A stretch of 64,000 bases of DNA from Fluoribacter gormanii (GCF_900156395.1 NZ_FTNL01000007.1:62001-126000); one strand, 5' to 3'. Positions 47,698 through 55,625 are shown, counted from the stretch's first letter. Notes: generated from the sequence alone by a model not told the origin. Numbers and translations: made by a program.

Positions 47698-48087
47698 ATG
47701 AAGCACTTAAAAATAAAAAAATTTAATAATGAAGCAAAAAAAGTTGGTTTAAAGGATGAAACCCTTATCAAAACGTTAGATAACTTTTTTAAGTTAAGTA
47801 GGGATGAACAACTACAATACTCTTTGGGGGCTGGGCTTTATAAGTTAAGAATTGCAACAAATGAAGGGCGAGGCAAAAGCGGAGGGGGAAGAAGTATATT
47901 AGCTTATAAGAAGGATAATGGAATTTATTGGCTACATTTATTTTCTAAAAACGACAAAGGAAATGTGACGACTTCTGAACTTAAAAAATTAAAACAATTA
48001 GCCGATATCATGCTCGGACTTAATGATGAACAAATAAATAAGCTAATTAATTTAGGTGAACTTTGTGAGGTAAATATAAATGTCTAA
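47698..48087 (+). CDS. RelE/HigB-type toxin of a toxin-antitoxin pair
   Basis: The 129-residue protein fits the RelE-superfamily (PF06296-like) toxins that cleave translated mRNA. Diagnostic pieces are FNNEAKKVGLKDETL, LGAGLYKLRIATNEGRGKSGGGRSI, and YWLHLFSKNDKGNVTTSELKKLKQLA. GRGKSGGGR followed by a LFSKN core is the family signature. The 3' end overlaps the antitoxin start by eight bases, the toxin-first order typical of higBA. The catalytic outcome is inferred from the family. It probably stabilises the ssrA-associated element. Confidence 0.85.
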   Translation: MKHLKIKKFNNEAKKVGLKDETLIKTLDNFFKLSRDEQLQYSLGAGLYKLRIATNEGRGKSGGGRSILAYKKDNGIYWLHLFSKNDKGNVTTSELKKLKQLADIMLGLNDEQINKLINLGELCEVNINV

Positions 48088-48382
48088 TATACAAGATACA
48101 ATTAATGATCTTGCACAAGGTCTTTATAAAGCTGAAATTATTGATAAAAAAACATTAAGAAATCTTACCGATCAAGATTTACCTGTTTTACATGAATTTA
48201 CTGGAGAAGAGATTCAGCAGTTACGGAAAAAACAAAAATTAAGTCAATCAGTATTTGCTAAATATCTTAATGTTAGTCCTGCAATGATTCGTGGGTTAGA
48301 ACAGGGAAAGCGGCATGCTCATGGTGCAATACTTAAATTACTGAATATCGTAGAAAACCATGGCATCGCTGGTTTACTTTAA
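48080..48382 (+). CDS. HigA/NadS-like antitoxin with an XRE helix-turn-helix
   Basis: The 100-residue protein has a C-terminal XRE helix-turn-helix: FTGEEIQQLRKKQKLSQSVF followed by AKYLNVSPAMIRGLEQGKR. It would bind and neutralise the upstream RelE-type toxin and repress the shared promoter. The start overlaps the toxin gene by eight bases, so translation is coupled. The toxin-then-antitoxin order and the residues EFTGEEI...LRKKQKLSQ resemble HigA/NadS antitoxins. Confidence 0.87.
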   Translation: MSNIQDTINDLAQGLYKAEIIDKKTLRNLTDQDLPVLHEFTGEEIQQLRKKQKLSQSVFAKYLNVSPAMIRGLEQGKRHAHGAILKLLNIVENHGIAGLL

Positions 48383-48519
48383 GGATATTGGTTTGATCAT
48401 GACAAGTACTTATAAAGACAGCTAGTTTGGTGTAGATAAATTTAAAGGTGACAAAATGACTAATCAAGTATGGAGCTTTGCCAAAGACATTTTCTAAGTT
48501 AACTAACTTAGGAATGATT

Positions 48520-48768
48520 ATGTCTGTAAAAAATAAAACAAAAGATCGTGATATAAACGGTCGTATATGCCGAAAATATACTGGTCCATCTCTCAATTGG
48601 AAGGTAGCCTTTCCCAAAGGATGTCCTAAAAGTTGGAGAAATATGTTTATGAACAGACCCAAGCGAAGAAAGAGCAAACAATTATGTCATCAGATTTTAA
48701 AAGGAAGTGACTATAATGAACTCAATTTTCCTTTGGGTAATAAAAAGCCTCATTACTATTATTGGTAA
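48520..48768 (+). CDS. Small basic protein of unknown function
   Basis: The frame opens at 48478, but ATG 48520 (MSVKNKTKDRDINGRICRKY) follows TTAGGAATGATT with AGGA six bases away, giving 82 residues. The product is rich in Lys/Arg (RPKRRKSKQL) and lacks membrane segments. No family is recognised; an RNA- or DNA-binding role could be guessed from charge only. Its stop codon lies inside the hairpin at 48746-48775. It is the last gene before the distal att repeat. Confidence 0.45.
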   Translation: MSVKNKTKDRDINGRICRKYTGPSLNWKVAFPKGCPKSWRNMFMNRPKRRKSKQLCHQILKGSDYNELNFPLGNKKPHYYYW

Positions 48769-48775
48769 TGAGGCT
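48746..48775. terminator. Perfect 11-bp hairpin, possible bidirectional terminator
   Basis: AGCCTCATTAC (48746-48756) pairs perfectly with GTAATGAGGCT (48765-48775) across an 8-base loop, preceded by AAAAA and followed by CATTTAAT. It overlaps the end of the small basic gene and lies 130 bp before the distal att repeat. The flanking A-run makes it a terminator-like structure when read on the minus strand. Confidence 0.55.
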
Positions 48776-48904
48776 CATTTAATCAAAAATAAAATTGACA
48801 AAAAAACACAGAAGCAATTGAGAGAAAAACTACCCAATATCTGCCCAAAAAATCAGGGAAATTAATATAACCCTGTAATAACAATAAGTTAGAATAAATT
48901 GTCT

Positions 48905-48931
48905 CGGGTTCGATTCCCGCCGCCTCCACCA
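48905..48931 (+). repeat. attR-type direct repeat: copy of the ssrA 3' end
   Basis: An exact 27-bp copy of the ssrA 3' end, ending CCGCCTCCACCA, lies 3399 bp downstream of the original in the same orientation. No tRNA-like domain precedes it. It marks the distal boundary of an integrated element. The gap 48769-49500 otherwise holds one IS-end-like repeat and no gene I can support. Confidence 0.85.
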
Positions 48932-49173
48932 TAAAATGTTGATATATTAATCATTTTTATATATTGTCCTTTCAAAAGTGTTTATTCGGACTTACCTTTC
49001 CACTTAAATTAATCTAATAAACCTTGTTTTTAAAAAATTTAGAATGTTGTCCTAAAACTATTGAAAATAACCGTCCTGGCTTAAGAGCCTGAGGCTTTAT
49101 TGGGGCGGAAGTTTCCTTAAAAAAATATAAATCAGAAATGACAATAAAAACTGATGAGGCTTTGGTGACAACT

Positions 49174-49300
49174 AAAAGTGGTCATTTAGTTTAAAAGAAA
49201 TTGAGAAGTATTTTTGTTGCATTATTCTAGTTTAAGTAAAATAGTCTAAAAAGTACGACTATAGTTTTGCAAATTAACAATTCAAGGCTTGATCCTGTAC
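49174..49300 (+). repeat. Dispersed repeat, copy A (IS-end-like)
   Basis: About 125 bp starting AAAAGTGGTCATTTAGTTTA and running through TACGACTATAGTTTTGCAAA recur, with roughly 85 percent identity by eye, at 56891-57020 in the same orientation. The AAGTGGTCA-TTTA start preceded by TGACAACTA resembles terminal repeats of IS21-family elements. No transposase frame is attached, so it may be a remnant end. Confidence 0.6.
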
Positions 49301-49500
49301 GTGCATCACCCCATAGGCGTTTTATAGCGCCAACCCAATGTTTTTAAATATATCTATCCTCAATTCGCTCATGCCTGTTTCCCTCTTTACGATGGAGCTA
49401 ATTTGAGGCAATTCGGACCAAAGTACTAAATATTTTTGTTAATTTTCGCTTAATGTTAATACTTTATACTGCCAACATTTTTATAAATTCTAAAATAAAC

Positions 49501-51033
49501 ATGAGTCGATATAAATTATATACAGCAGAAGAAGTTGCTCAATTAGACTTAGAGAAATTTAATCGTTGGATTTCATTTCTTTATAAAAATCCTACTCAAA
49601 GTAGGAGTTCTTCTTATGGGGCAATGCGACCAGGTTATGATTGGCTATATGAGTGTTGGTGTGCCGTTACGCAAGCGCATTCTCGCTCATCTTTTTCTAA
49701 TATTCGTGCTAAATACGAAGAACGAATTTTAAGTGCCGTAGCAAGCAATGATAAAAAATCAACCATTCGTTTATTAAGCTTAGGAAGCGGTGGCTTATTT
49801 CAAGATTTAATGATTCTTTTGAAGCTTTATTATCATGGCTACAAAAATCTAGAGTTAGATTGTATCGAAACCGATAATAATCAAGCACAGCAAGAAATTC
49901 TACAGGCAATCATAAATCGATTAAATCAAAATGGCGCCAATATTCGAGTTCGGCATTTTAAAACTGTAGAAGAAAGAAAAGCAAATACGGACATTTCTCA
50001 AGCAGAGTGCGATGTAGTGTATGCGATTGATTTTGATGATATCGGAGCTGTTATAGGTAAGGATTTTTCTAAAAGACAATTGAAGTTTAGGAATAGAGAC
50101 AGTCTCACCGATGAGTATTATCCTCTTTTTCTTGGAGCTTATGCGGAATTAAAGAAGTCGGCTTCTTCTTTGTTTCTATTAACTTTTGGAAAAAATTACA
50201 TTGCTCATTGTGGGGAAAGTGCGGACGTTTATTGTGATGAATTTGATCATCAATTTGAAAGAAGAATCCCGCCCCATGCTTATCATGACTATTACTACAT
50301 TAATGCAAATCTTTCCTCTATCTTATTGCATCTTCCCTTCTTAAAAGCAAAAAACAAACCTCTGCTTATTAATGAGGAAATTTTAAATCCAAGTACGACA
50401 GCGGCATTAAAAAAAATATTGGCCAAACATAAGATTTCTTATGTGATTGCCTCAACCGCTGATATTGGAAAAAAACTAGATGAAGAGGCTGCTACTGTAC
50501 TTGTAATTGATGATTCGATACACGATAGCAATCTGGGTGGAGAGAACTATCTTGATGCGGATTTTAAACATGGTCATGCACAAGTTACACGTAGCGACAT
50601 TCGTGGCAGTAATAAGCGGCGCATTGATGTGTTCTTTTCTTTTAATGAGATTAAAGTCAATCAATTTACTCAAAGAGTTGCTCAATTATCCATCGATGAA
50701 TCTGTTGAAAAAGTAAATGCAGGCATCTGCAATTATTTGGATTGGTGCAAAGAAAATGCAACGGGAATACGAGGCATAACGCGATTTTCACATTGGTTTC
50801 ATGGTGAAAGTGGTGTTTTAAGAGCTCAAAACTTGCAAAGGGTTATCAGTGACTCATCTGATTTAAATAAAGAGGCTTTGCTGTCTCTTTTAAGCAAGCA
50901 TTTGCAAGGCTCAGGGAATACGCGCCATTCATTGACTCGCTTTATTCACGCTGCTTTGGCTAGAGACAATGAACTCGAAACCTTACCTGATGCTGATTTT
51001 AAAGAAGTGCGTTCTCAAGTCAAAGTAGGATAA
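49501..51033 (+). CDS. Methyltransferase-like protein of unknown function; candidate effector
   Basis: The frame opens at 49453; ATG 49501 (MSRYKLYTAEEVAQLDLEKF) gives 510 residues and reads as a soluble start, though neither has a good ribosome binding site. Residues about 90-125 (STIRLLSLGSGGLFQDLMIL, then ELDCIETDNNQ) resemble motifs I and II of class I SAM-dependent methyltransferases: a glycine-rich loop after a strand and an acidic residue ending the next strand. A second hydrophobic-strand block TVLVIDDSIHDSN occurs near residue 340. The product is otherwise unknown, with no signal peptide or membrane helix. It lies between the ssrA element and other effector-like genes. Confidence 0.5.
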   Translation: MSRYKLYTAEEVAQLDLEKFNRWISFLYKNPTQSRSSSYGAMRPGYDWLYECWCAVTQAHSRSSFSNIRAKYEERILSAVASNDKKSTIRLLSLGSGGLFQDLMILLKLYYHGYKNLELDCIETDNNQAQQEILQAIINRLNQNGANIRVRHFKTVEERKANTDISQAECDVVYAIDFDDIGAVIGKDFSKRQLKFRNRDSLTDEYYPLFLGAYAELKKSASSLFLLTFGKNYIAHCGESADVYCDEFDHQFERRIPPHAYHDYYYINANLSSILLHLPFLKAKNKPLLINEEILNPSTTAALKKILAKHKISYVIASTADIGKKLDEEAATVLVIDDSIHDSNLGGENYLDADFKHGHAQVTRSDIRGSNKRRIDVFFSFNEIKVNQFTQRVAQLSIDESVEKVNAGICNYLDWCKENATGIRGITRFSHWFHGESGVLRAQNLQRVISDSSDLNKEALLSLLSKHLQGSGNTRHSLTRFIHAALARDNELETLPDADFKEVRSQVKVG

Positions 51034-51182
51034 TAGGATGGATTTACTTTCATAAACTTATCCTTTTCCATCAATGCTGGAGCAGAGGCTGCCTTACAGC
51101 TGACGTTGAACTTTGTAAAAGATATCGGCACGGTTTTTTGCCGGAATATTTTTGTTCCCTTAAGTGGTCAGCCCATGAAATG

Positions 51183-51365
51183 TTAGAATGACTTGTTCAA
51201 TCCATCTATTTCAAAGGACACCCCTTTCTCTGCCTTTTTATATCGGTTGCGTATCTAGGTTAAGCTATCATCGATAGCTTCCCCATAATCAATGTCCATA
51301 TTTTGTTCGGTAACGTTGTCTGTGATGCGATCTGCACAGCATTTGAAAAATTGCAACTTAGCCAT
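51183..51365 (-). pseudogene. Remnant of a short gene with an in-frame TAG
   Basis: On the minus strand ATG 51365 begins MAKLQFFKCCADRITDNVTE and after 36 codons reaches TAG (51257-51255); the same frame then continues for 23 protein-like codons (IRNRYKKAEKGVSFEIDG) to TAA at 51185-51183. It is preceded by AGG at reasonable spacing. It is either a 36-residue peptide or a decayed gene; the continued open frame favours decay. The rest of the 390-bp gap 51034-51423 shows a weak plus-strand frame (about 51040-51185) and no clear signal. Confidence 0.35.
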
Positions 51366-51423
51366 TCAATGCCTATGATTAATAATAATTCATGTAGATT
51401 AATCTGTGCTCACGAGGTGAGTT

Positions 51424-52158
51424 ATGTTCTGCAAAATTGTAGAAAAAGCAATTAGCGGAGGGGGAGTAATTGGAGCTGCATCCAGAGTCGCAACAAGAGG
51501 CAAACTAAAACCATGGGAGCCTGAACTTGTAGATGTAGGTGAAAGACAACTCTGCCGCGGGGTAACCAAGCCTCAGCTCAAAAATATGCTCCAAATTCAG
51601 CAAATCACCCAAATTCAGGCTTCGAATTATGAGGACTTGGAATTTAGTGATCTAGGGCGTCAAGTAATGAGAGGCGGAGATCCTAATTTGTTATCATGGA
51701 CTCCTAATGTATCTACTGCTAATTGTTATGGAGCAAACAGATATTGGTTGCCACGAGACGGAGCTATTATAGTAGGGTGTTATCCTGCTGTATTCACTGA
51801 CATAAGTGAACAAGCAATAATGTGCCCACCGATATGCGATAAAGAACAAAATAAAGTAGTTGAACGTTTGTTACAAACTGGTGATTATTATCGAGAAGCT
51901 CCTGATGTTGTAAAAGTCTCAGCAGAATGTGATGAAATATGCGCAATAGTTGGGAAACAAAAGGGGGTTGACTTCGGTGGAATGTATGATGTAAACAGGT
52001 TTGTAGATAAGATTTTTCATGTGATAGGTACAGGACGATCAAAGGTAGGTTTAGTACCGGTTTCTTCTTGTTTAGTAGAAACATTCGTTAATCCTGACTA
52101 CATTGAACGAGCTCTCTCTGTAAATGCACCCGCTGTTGATAATGGTTTAAAATTATAA
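51424..52158 (+). CDS. Uncharacterised protein with possible ADP-ribosyltransferase-like motifs
   Basis: The 244-residue protein has an excellent ribosome binding site (GAGGTGAGTT). No family is recognised with certainty. The order LCRGVTKPQ (Arg45), LLSWTPNVSTANCYG (residues about 89-103) and SCLVETFVNPDYI (Glu219) resembles the R-S-E layout of mono-ADP-ribosyltransferases, where an Arg, a Ser-Thr-Ser strand and a catalytic Glu bracket the NAD pocket. DGAIIVGCYPAV fits the strand after the second motif. No signal peptide or membrane segment. Among effector-like genes, it may be a translocated enzyme, but this is a motif-level guess. Confidence 0.45.
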   Translation: MFCKIVEKAISGGGVIGAASRVATRGKLKPWEPELVDVGERQLCRGVTKPQLKNMLQIQQITQIQASNYEDLEFSDLGRQVMRGGDPNLLSWTPNVSTANCYGANRYWLPRDGAIIVGCYPAVFTDISEQAIMCPPICDKEQNKVVERLLQTGDYYREAPDVVKVSAECDEICAIVGKQKGVDFGGMYDVNRFVDKIFHVIGTGRSKVGLVPVSSCLVETFVNPDYIERALSVNAPAVDNGLKL

Positions 52159-52226
52159 AAATATCTATACAACCACTTCGGGGTCAGGAGCTAGCCCCGT
52201 TAGTGCAAGCTATGCTGAAATAGCGG

Positions 52227-53357
52227 TTATCGATTTTTTGGCGAATTCCAATTTTCCAGAACGTCCCCCGCTGTTTTGACAATTTTGTTTAATTCCTGTT
52301 TAAAATTTTTAAAAAGGGACGTGTTAGATAAAGAAAGACCTGTACTTTGTTTAACATCTTGTGATGTTTCTTGCTCAGAAGTCAAGGCGTAGTATTGGTT
52401 TAGCTTGGGATAGAAATCTCTGGTAAAACGTTCAATAAATTTCGTTTTATCCGGTTCAATTAATGCTTCAAAATCTAGGGGGATTGGATGCTCATAGGGT
52501 ATAACCGGTAAACCAATTTTTTTCATCATCGTTCTGGCAAACAATTCTGTCGTTGCGGCACTACCACGATCACAAGGCATGGCATGAGCCAAATACCATA
52601 CCATTTCACCTATTTTTTGCATGTTTTCTTTTGTTGGCTCCGGATGTTCAAGGACTGAATGAAACAGTCGATCAATTTTTTCATAAACCTTGGGAATATA
52701 TTGGGCTTCGGTGTGAAGAAAATTAAAGCTTGGATCGAATCCCATCATATGTGGTAGTGGTTCTTTAGGATAGGTAATTCCTGTCAAGGGCAAATCACCA
52801 TCTTTTATGACAACCCAATCACCTCGTCTGAAATTTCCTTTGTTAGTATCTTTCTGAATTACATATCCATCCTGTGCCTGGGGCTCTTTATTGTATAACG
52901 CTCGGATTCGCTCTTTGACTTCAGGAAAGAAATCTTGATACTTGCCATTTGGCAAAACTGGAGTACTTGGATTGCCCGGTTCATCATAGGCTCTCATGAT
53001 CCCAACTCTCTTCTTTGATGGTTGGTTCAATTGTAGCGCAATTGCATGTCTTTGCTCGGCTAAAAACTCATATAACGATTTAACACTCATGGGTTCGGTT
53101 TTTAACTTTTGCAGAGATTGTTCTACAGCTGCATGACAAAGCTGTGCATAACGTTCCTGATCGCTATTCCATGCATCACTAAGACTTTTTGAGTTATTTT
53201 GATAGACTCGCCATTCTTGCTCAGGATCACTACTGTAATCGATCAGATCCGAATCAGGAGCTGGGACAGGTTTCTTTTCCATTCTTGGACCTTCTTGTGA
53301 GTCTGATGGTAATGGCTGAGACTCTTCAGAATCAGGATGAATAGGATCTGAATTCAT
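52227..53357 (-). CDS. Uncharacterised soluble protein; candidate effector
   Basis: The 376-residue protein has a disordered acidic/Pro-rich N-terminus (to about residue 50) and a helical C-terminus. A distinctive block MVWYLAHAMPCDRGSAATTE (residues about 252-271) followed by LFARTMMKKIGLPV stands out, and RNA/peptide-binding-like GDWVVIKDGDLPLTG is at about 180-194. I recall similar W-x-L-x-HA-x-P-x-x-RGSA blocks in plant-pathogen and Legionella secreted proteins but cannot assign a family. AGG precedes the ATG at 53357. It is on the opposite strand to its neighbours. Function is unknown. Confidence 0.5.
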   Translation of the reverse strand: MNSDPIHPDSEESQPLPSDSQEGPRMEKKPVPAPDSDLIDYSSDPEQEWRVYQNNSKSLSDAWNSDQERYAQLCHAAVEQSLQKLKTEPMSVKSLYEFLAEQRHAIALQLNQPSKKRVGIMRAYDEPGNPSTPVLPNGKYQDFFPEVKERIRALYNKEPQAQDGYVIQKDTNKGNFRRGDWVVIKDGDLPLTGITYPKEPLPHMMGFDPSFNFLHTEAQYIPKVYEKIDRLFHSVLEHPEPTKENMQKIGEMVWYLAHAMPCDRGSAATTELFARTMMKKIGLPVIPYEHPIPLDFEALIEPDKTKFIERFTRDFYPKLNQYYALTSEQETSQDVKQSTGLSLSNTSLFKNFKQELNKIVKTAGDVLENWNSPKNR

Positions 53358-53853
53358 GATACTGCCTGTAAATCCGAGTGTTTATATTAGTATAGGTTAA
53401 AAATGAAACTTTATTAGGTCGCTTAAAATGGTAAAGAAGCCTAGAAGGCTATTCTATTGTTATCAACAGGATCTATTAATATTGCATCAATTTGAGCCTC
53501 TTTTTTGTTCCTTTCAACTTTAATAAAAAGAATTTCTTTTATTTTCATTTTTCCTGCTATTTATAAGCGCAGTATTGCGTAACAAATTAACTGATGGTAT
53601 AATTATTGAACAATAGCTGATTGTAATAAAAACTTCAGTTATAGCGGCCTATCTTCTCCCAAAGGATTTACGGAGGACTGGTACTTCCTAGTTTTAATCA
53701 CTAAACGGGTTTGTCGCTGATAAGACTTAATGAAGAAACGTGTATTCGTTACATACTCATTAAGCCTGGTTCAGCGAATCTGGCTTATAGTATTCCTCGC
53801 AATCACCAATTTTATTAAGTCTATTAGGTTAGATATTTTTTATGAGGTGATTT
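53358..53853. other. AT-rich intergenic region with a long imperfect inverted repeat
   Basis: This 496-bp gap lies between divergent genes. At 53714-53777, TCGCTGA (53714-53720) pairs with TCAGCGA (53771-53777), and CTTAATGA (53726-53733) pairs with TCATTAAG (53757-53764) in register. It ends 76 bp before the next start, after which TATGAGGTGATTT serves as the ribosome binding site. No coding frame is convincing. Confidence 0.5.
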
Positions 53854-55263
53854 ATGTATACGAGAAAGGACTATAGGCAATTTTTTGGTGGTTATAAACG
53901 TCCAACTAAAACACCATCACGACCTGGAATGCAGATCCGTGGATTGAAAGAGCGATTATCTGACGAGCAAAAATTAGTAGCAGAACTCTATGCGGAAGGA
54001 TATGCAGAACTAAAGGAAATTTTTGAAGCAGGGAGAGAGGCAGGTAGGTGCCTTGATCATATGCAGCAGTGGCTCGATCACAATGTTTCAAACTACAGAA
54101 CAACAAGCTTAGATTCTTCAAAATCGGTGCAGACACTCCAGGGTGATGTTTCTGATTCCAGTGGACAGACAGTGGATTCGCAAAGTAATAATTCTACCGA
54201 TTCTAACGCAGCATCAACTGCTCCTGGAAGGCCTGCGAATCCAACAGAATCGGTGCAGACAGTCCAGGGTGATGTTTCTGATTCCAGTGGACAGACAGTG
54301 GATTCGCAAAGTAATAATTCTACCGATTCTAACGCAGCATCAACTGCTCCTGGAAGAAGGCCTGCGAATCCAACAGACAGTCTCGTTGTAAGCGCGGCCT
54401 GCAAATTATTATTCGATCAAATGTTTTATGATGCTCGTGAAAAAACTGGACGCCTTGCAGTTGCGGTAAACCTGCTCGAACCAATTTTCCGCTCCAAAGC
54501 AAATCCTTGGTTAGAACGTCTTATTGCTACTTATGCTTTTGCTAAAAAAGAAAAAGAAATTACACCGGAAATGTATGAAACAATATCTTGTAAATCAAAA
54601 TATGTGCTCATTGCTTTACTCATTATTGTAGCCAATGTATTCATTTATGAGAAGCATAAAGAGTTGGAAAAATTGTCTTCTGAAGTCGAAGAACTCCAGA
54701 AGCGTTATGATCAAGCGCTTTTGCAACATGGAGGGGATGTAGCAGTTGTTAATCAAATATTAACCAAATTAGAGGCTATTGCGAAACAAAAAGAATATTA
54801 CGAGAAAGCACTGCACGAGATTAGCACAGTGGTAAGTGAACTCGATGAAGGAGAAAAAAGTTATGTTCAAAAATTATTAGCTAATTATATTTATAGTAAT
54901 ATCACTAATGAAATGAATCGGAATTTTGAAGTTAAAGAGCATTTGAAACAAAGCAGCGCCAGTATCGAGTCGCCTGGATATCGGGAAATGGCCAAAATAG
55001 GTAGTGTTGATGGTGCAATATTTCATTGTGAAGATCAGGTCAAAAAGCTAAGCACGGATATAAATGGGATTAATGAAAGGCTTCAGGAAGTACAAGAAAG
55101 GACAATGAAAAAAAAGGAGCTTGTCGAGGAAATTGGTGCAAATCTGCAAATAAAGCAGGCCAAATTAAATGAAAAAACAAAATATCTAGGGGGATTTTTT
55201 AAGTCGGTATCGGAGCCAAAAGAAACCGAACAGCACCATACCAATGCCCCCTCTCTTGAGTAA
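53854..55263 (+). CDS. Coiled-coil membrane protein with a tandem 42-residue duplication; candidate effector
   Basis: The 469-residue protein starts after a strong GAGGTGATTT site. Residues about 91-175 contain two near-identical copies of a Ser/Asn/Gln-rich linker (SVQTLQGDVSDSSGQTVDSQ and following). A single membrane helix VLIALLIIVANVFIYE stands at about 250-266. Residues 266-340 and 385-450 are heptad-rich, strongly charged coiled coils (HKELEKLSSEVEELQKRYDQ and LQEVQERTMKKKELVEEI). No signal peptide, so insertion from a host or bacterial cytoplasm is possible. The pattern resembles Legionella effectors that anchor to host membranes and tether by coiled coils, which is inferred. A good terminator follows. 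Confidence 0.55.
   Translation: MYTRKDYRQFFGGYKRPTKTPSRPGMQIRGLKERLSDEQKLVAELYAEGYAELKEIFEAGREAGRCLDHMQQWLDHNVSNYRTTSLDSSKSVQTLQGDVSDSSGQTVDSQSNNSTDSNAASTAPGRPANPTESVQTVQGDVSDSSGQTVDSQSNNSTDSNAASTAPGRRPANPTDSLVVSAACKLLFDQMFYDAREKTGRLAVAVNLLEPIFRSKANPWLERLIATYAFAKKEKEITPEMYETISCKSKYVLIALLIIVANVFIYEKHKELEKLSSEVEELQKRYDQALLQHGGDVAVVNQILTKLEAIAKQKEYYEKALHEISTVVSELDEGEKSYVQKLLANYIYSNITNEMNRNFEVKEHLKQSSASIESPGYREMAKIGSVDGAIFHCEDQVKKLSTDINGINERLQEVQERTMKKKELVEEIGANLQIKQAKLNEKTKYLGGFFKSVSEPKETEQHHTNAPSLE
54124..54377 (+). repeat. Tandem 126-bp duplication inside the coiled-coil gene
   Basis: Copy 1 spans 54124-54249 and copy 2 about 54250-54377, in frame. By eye they differ only in ACTCCAG versus AGTCCAG (Leu to Val) and one extra AGA codon (Arg) near the end of copy 2. 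The near-identity at synonymous positions points to a recent duplication or ongoing slippage or recombination. Confidence 0.9.
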
Positions 55264-55281
55264 GGAAAAACAATCCTTTTG

Positions 55282-55313
55282 CAAACTGCACTTAGTGCAG
55301 TTTGTTTCTTTTT
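55282..55313 (+). terminator. Rho-independent terminator
   Basis: CAAACTGCAC (55282-55291) pairs perfectly with GTGCAGTTTG (55295-55304) around a TTA loop, and is followed by TTTCTTTTT. It ends transcription of the coiled-coil gene 19 bp after its stop codon. Confidence 0.9.
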
Positions 55314-55409
55314 AGCCATACATTAAGCTACAAAATATATTCATCCTGCTATCCTTTGAACTGCCAGAAAAAGGGAATAGTCATAAATGAATGACAACTT
55401 TTGACAATT

Positions 55410-55625
55410 TCATTTTAATGAGCGTGTCGAGGACTGCTCGCAAGATTTAACATCAATTGCAGCAGTAAAATTATTCCCAGCATCTTTTAATGCTTTTATA
55501 TTTTCTGGAGTAGGGTCTTTTATAACCTTCTCAATGCAGTCAGCATAGGTATTCAGGTATTTTTCTCCCGCATAATTTCTACCTTGAGAGCTATAATGTT
55601 CTTTTGTTTTAAAAAAATTTAGCAT
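55410..55625 (-). CDS. Small protein of unknown function
   Basis: The 71-residue product (MLNFFKTKEHYSSQGRNYAG...) has AAGGATAAGAA before the ATG, a good ribosome binding site. It looks like a small soluble helical protein: YADCIEKVIKDPTPENIKAL followed by KDAGNNFTAAID. I do not recognise a family. Legionella carries many short helical proteins of this size in accessory regions. It stands alone on the minus strand between the terminator and a hairpin-bearing gap. Confidence 0.5.
   Translation of the reverse strand: MLNFFKTKEHYSSQGRNYAGEKYLNTYADCIEKVIKDPTPENIKALKDAGNNFTAAIDVKSCEQSSTRSLK

Noticed and set aside
52170-52215. Short CGGGG/CCCCG pairing between the ART-like gene and its convergent neighbour
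   Set aside because: Only about five base pairs with no T-run, so too weak to call a terminator.
54093-54404. Minus-strand frame containing the mirrored repeat of the coiled-coil gene
   Set aside because: It is the antisense reading of the tandem duplication; the plus-strand gene has a strong ribosome binding site and terminator.
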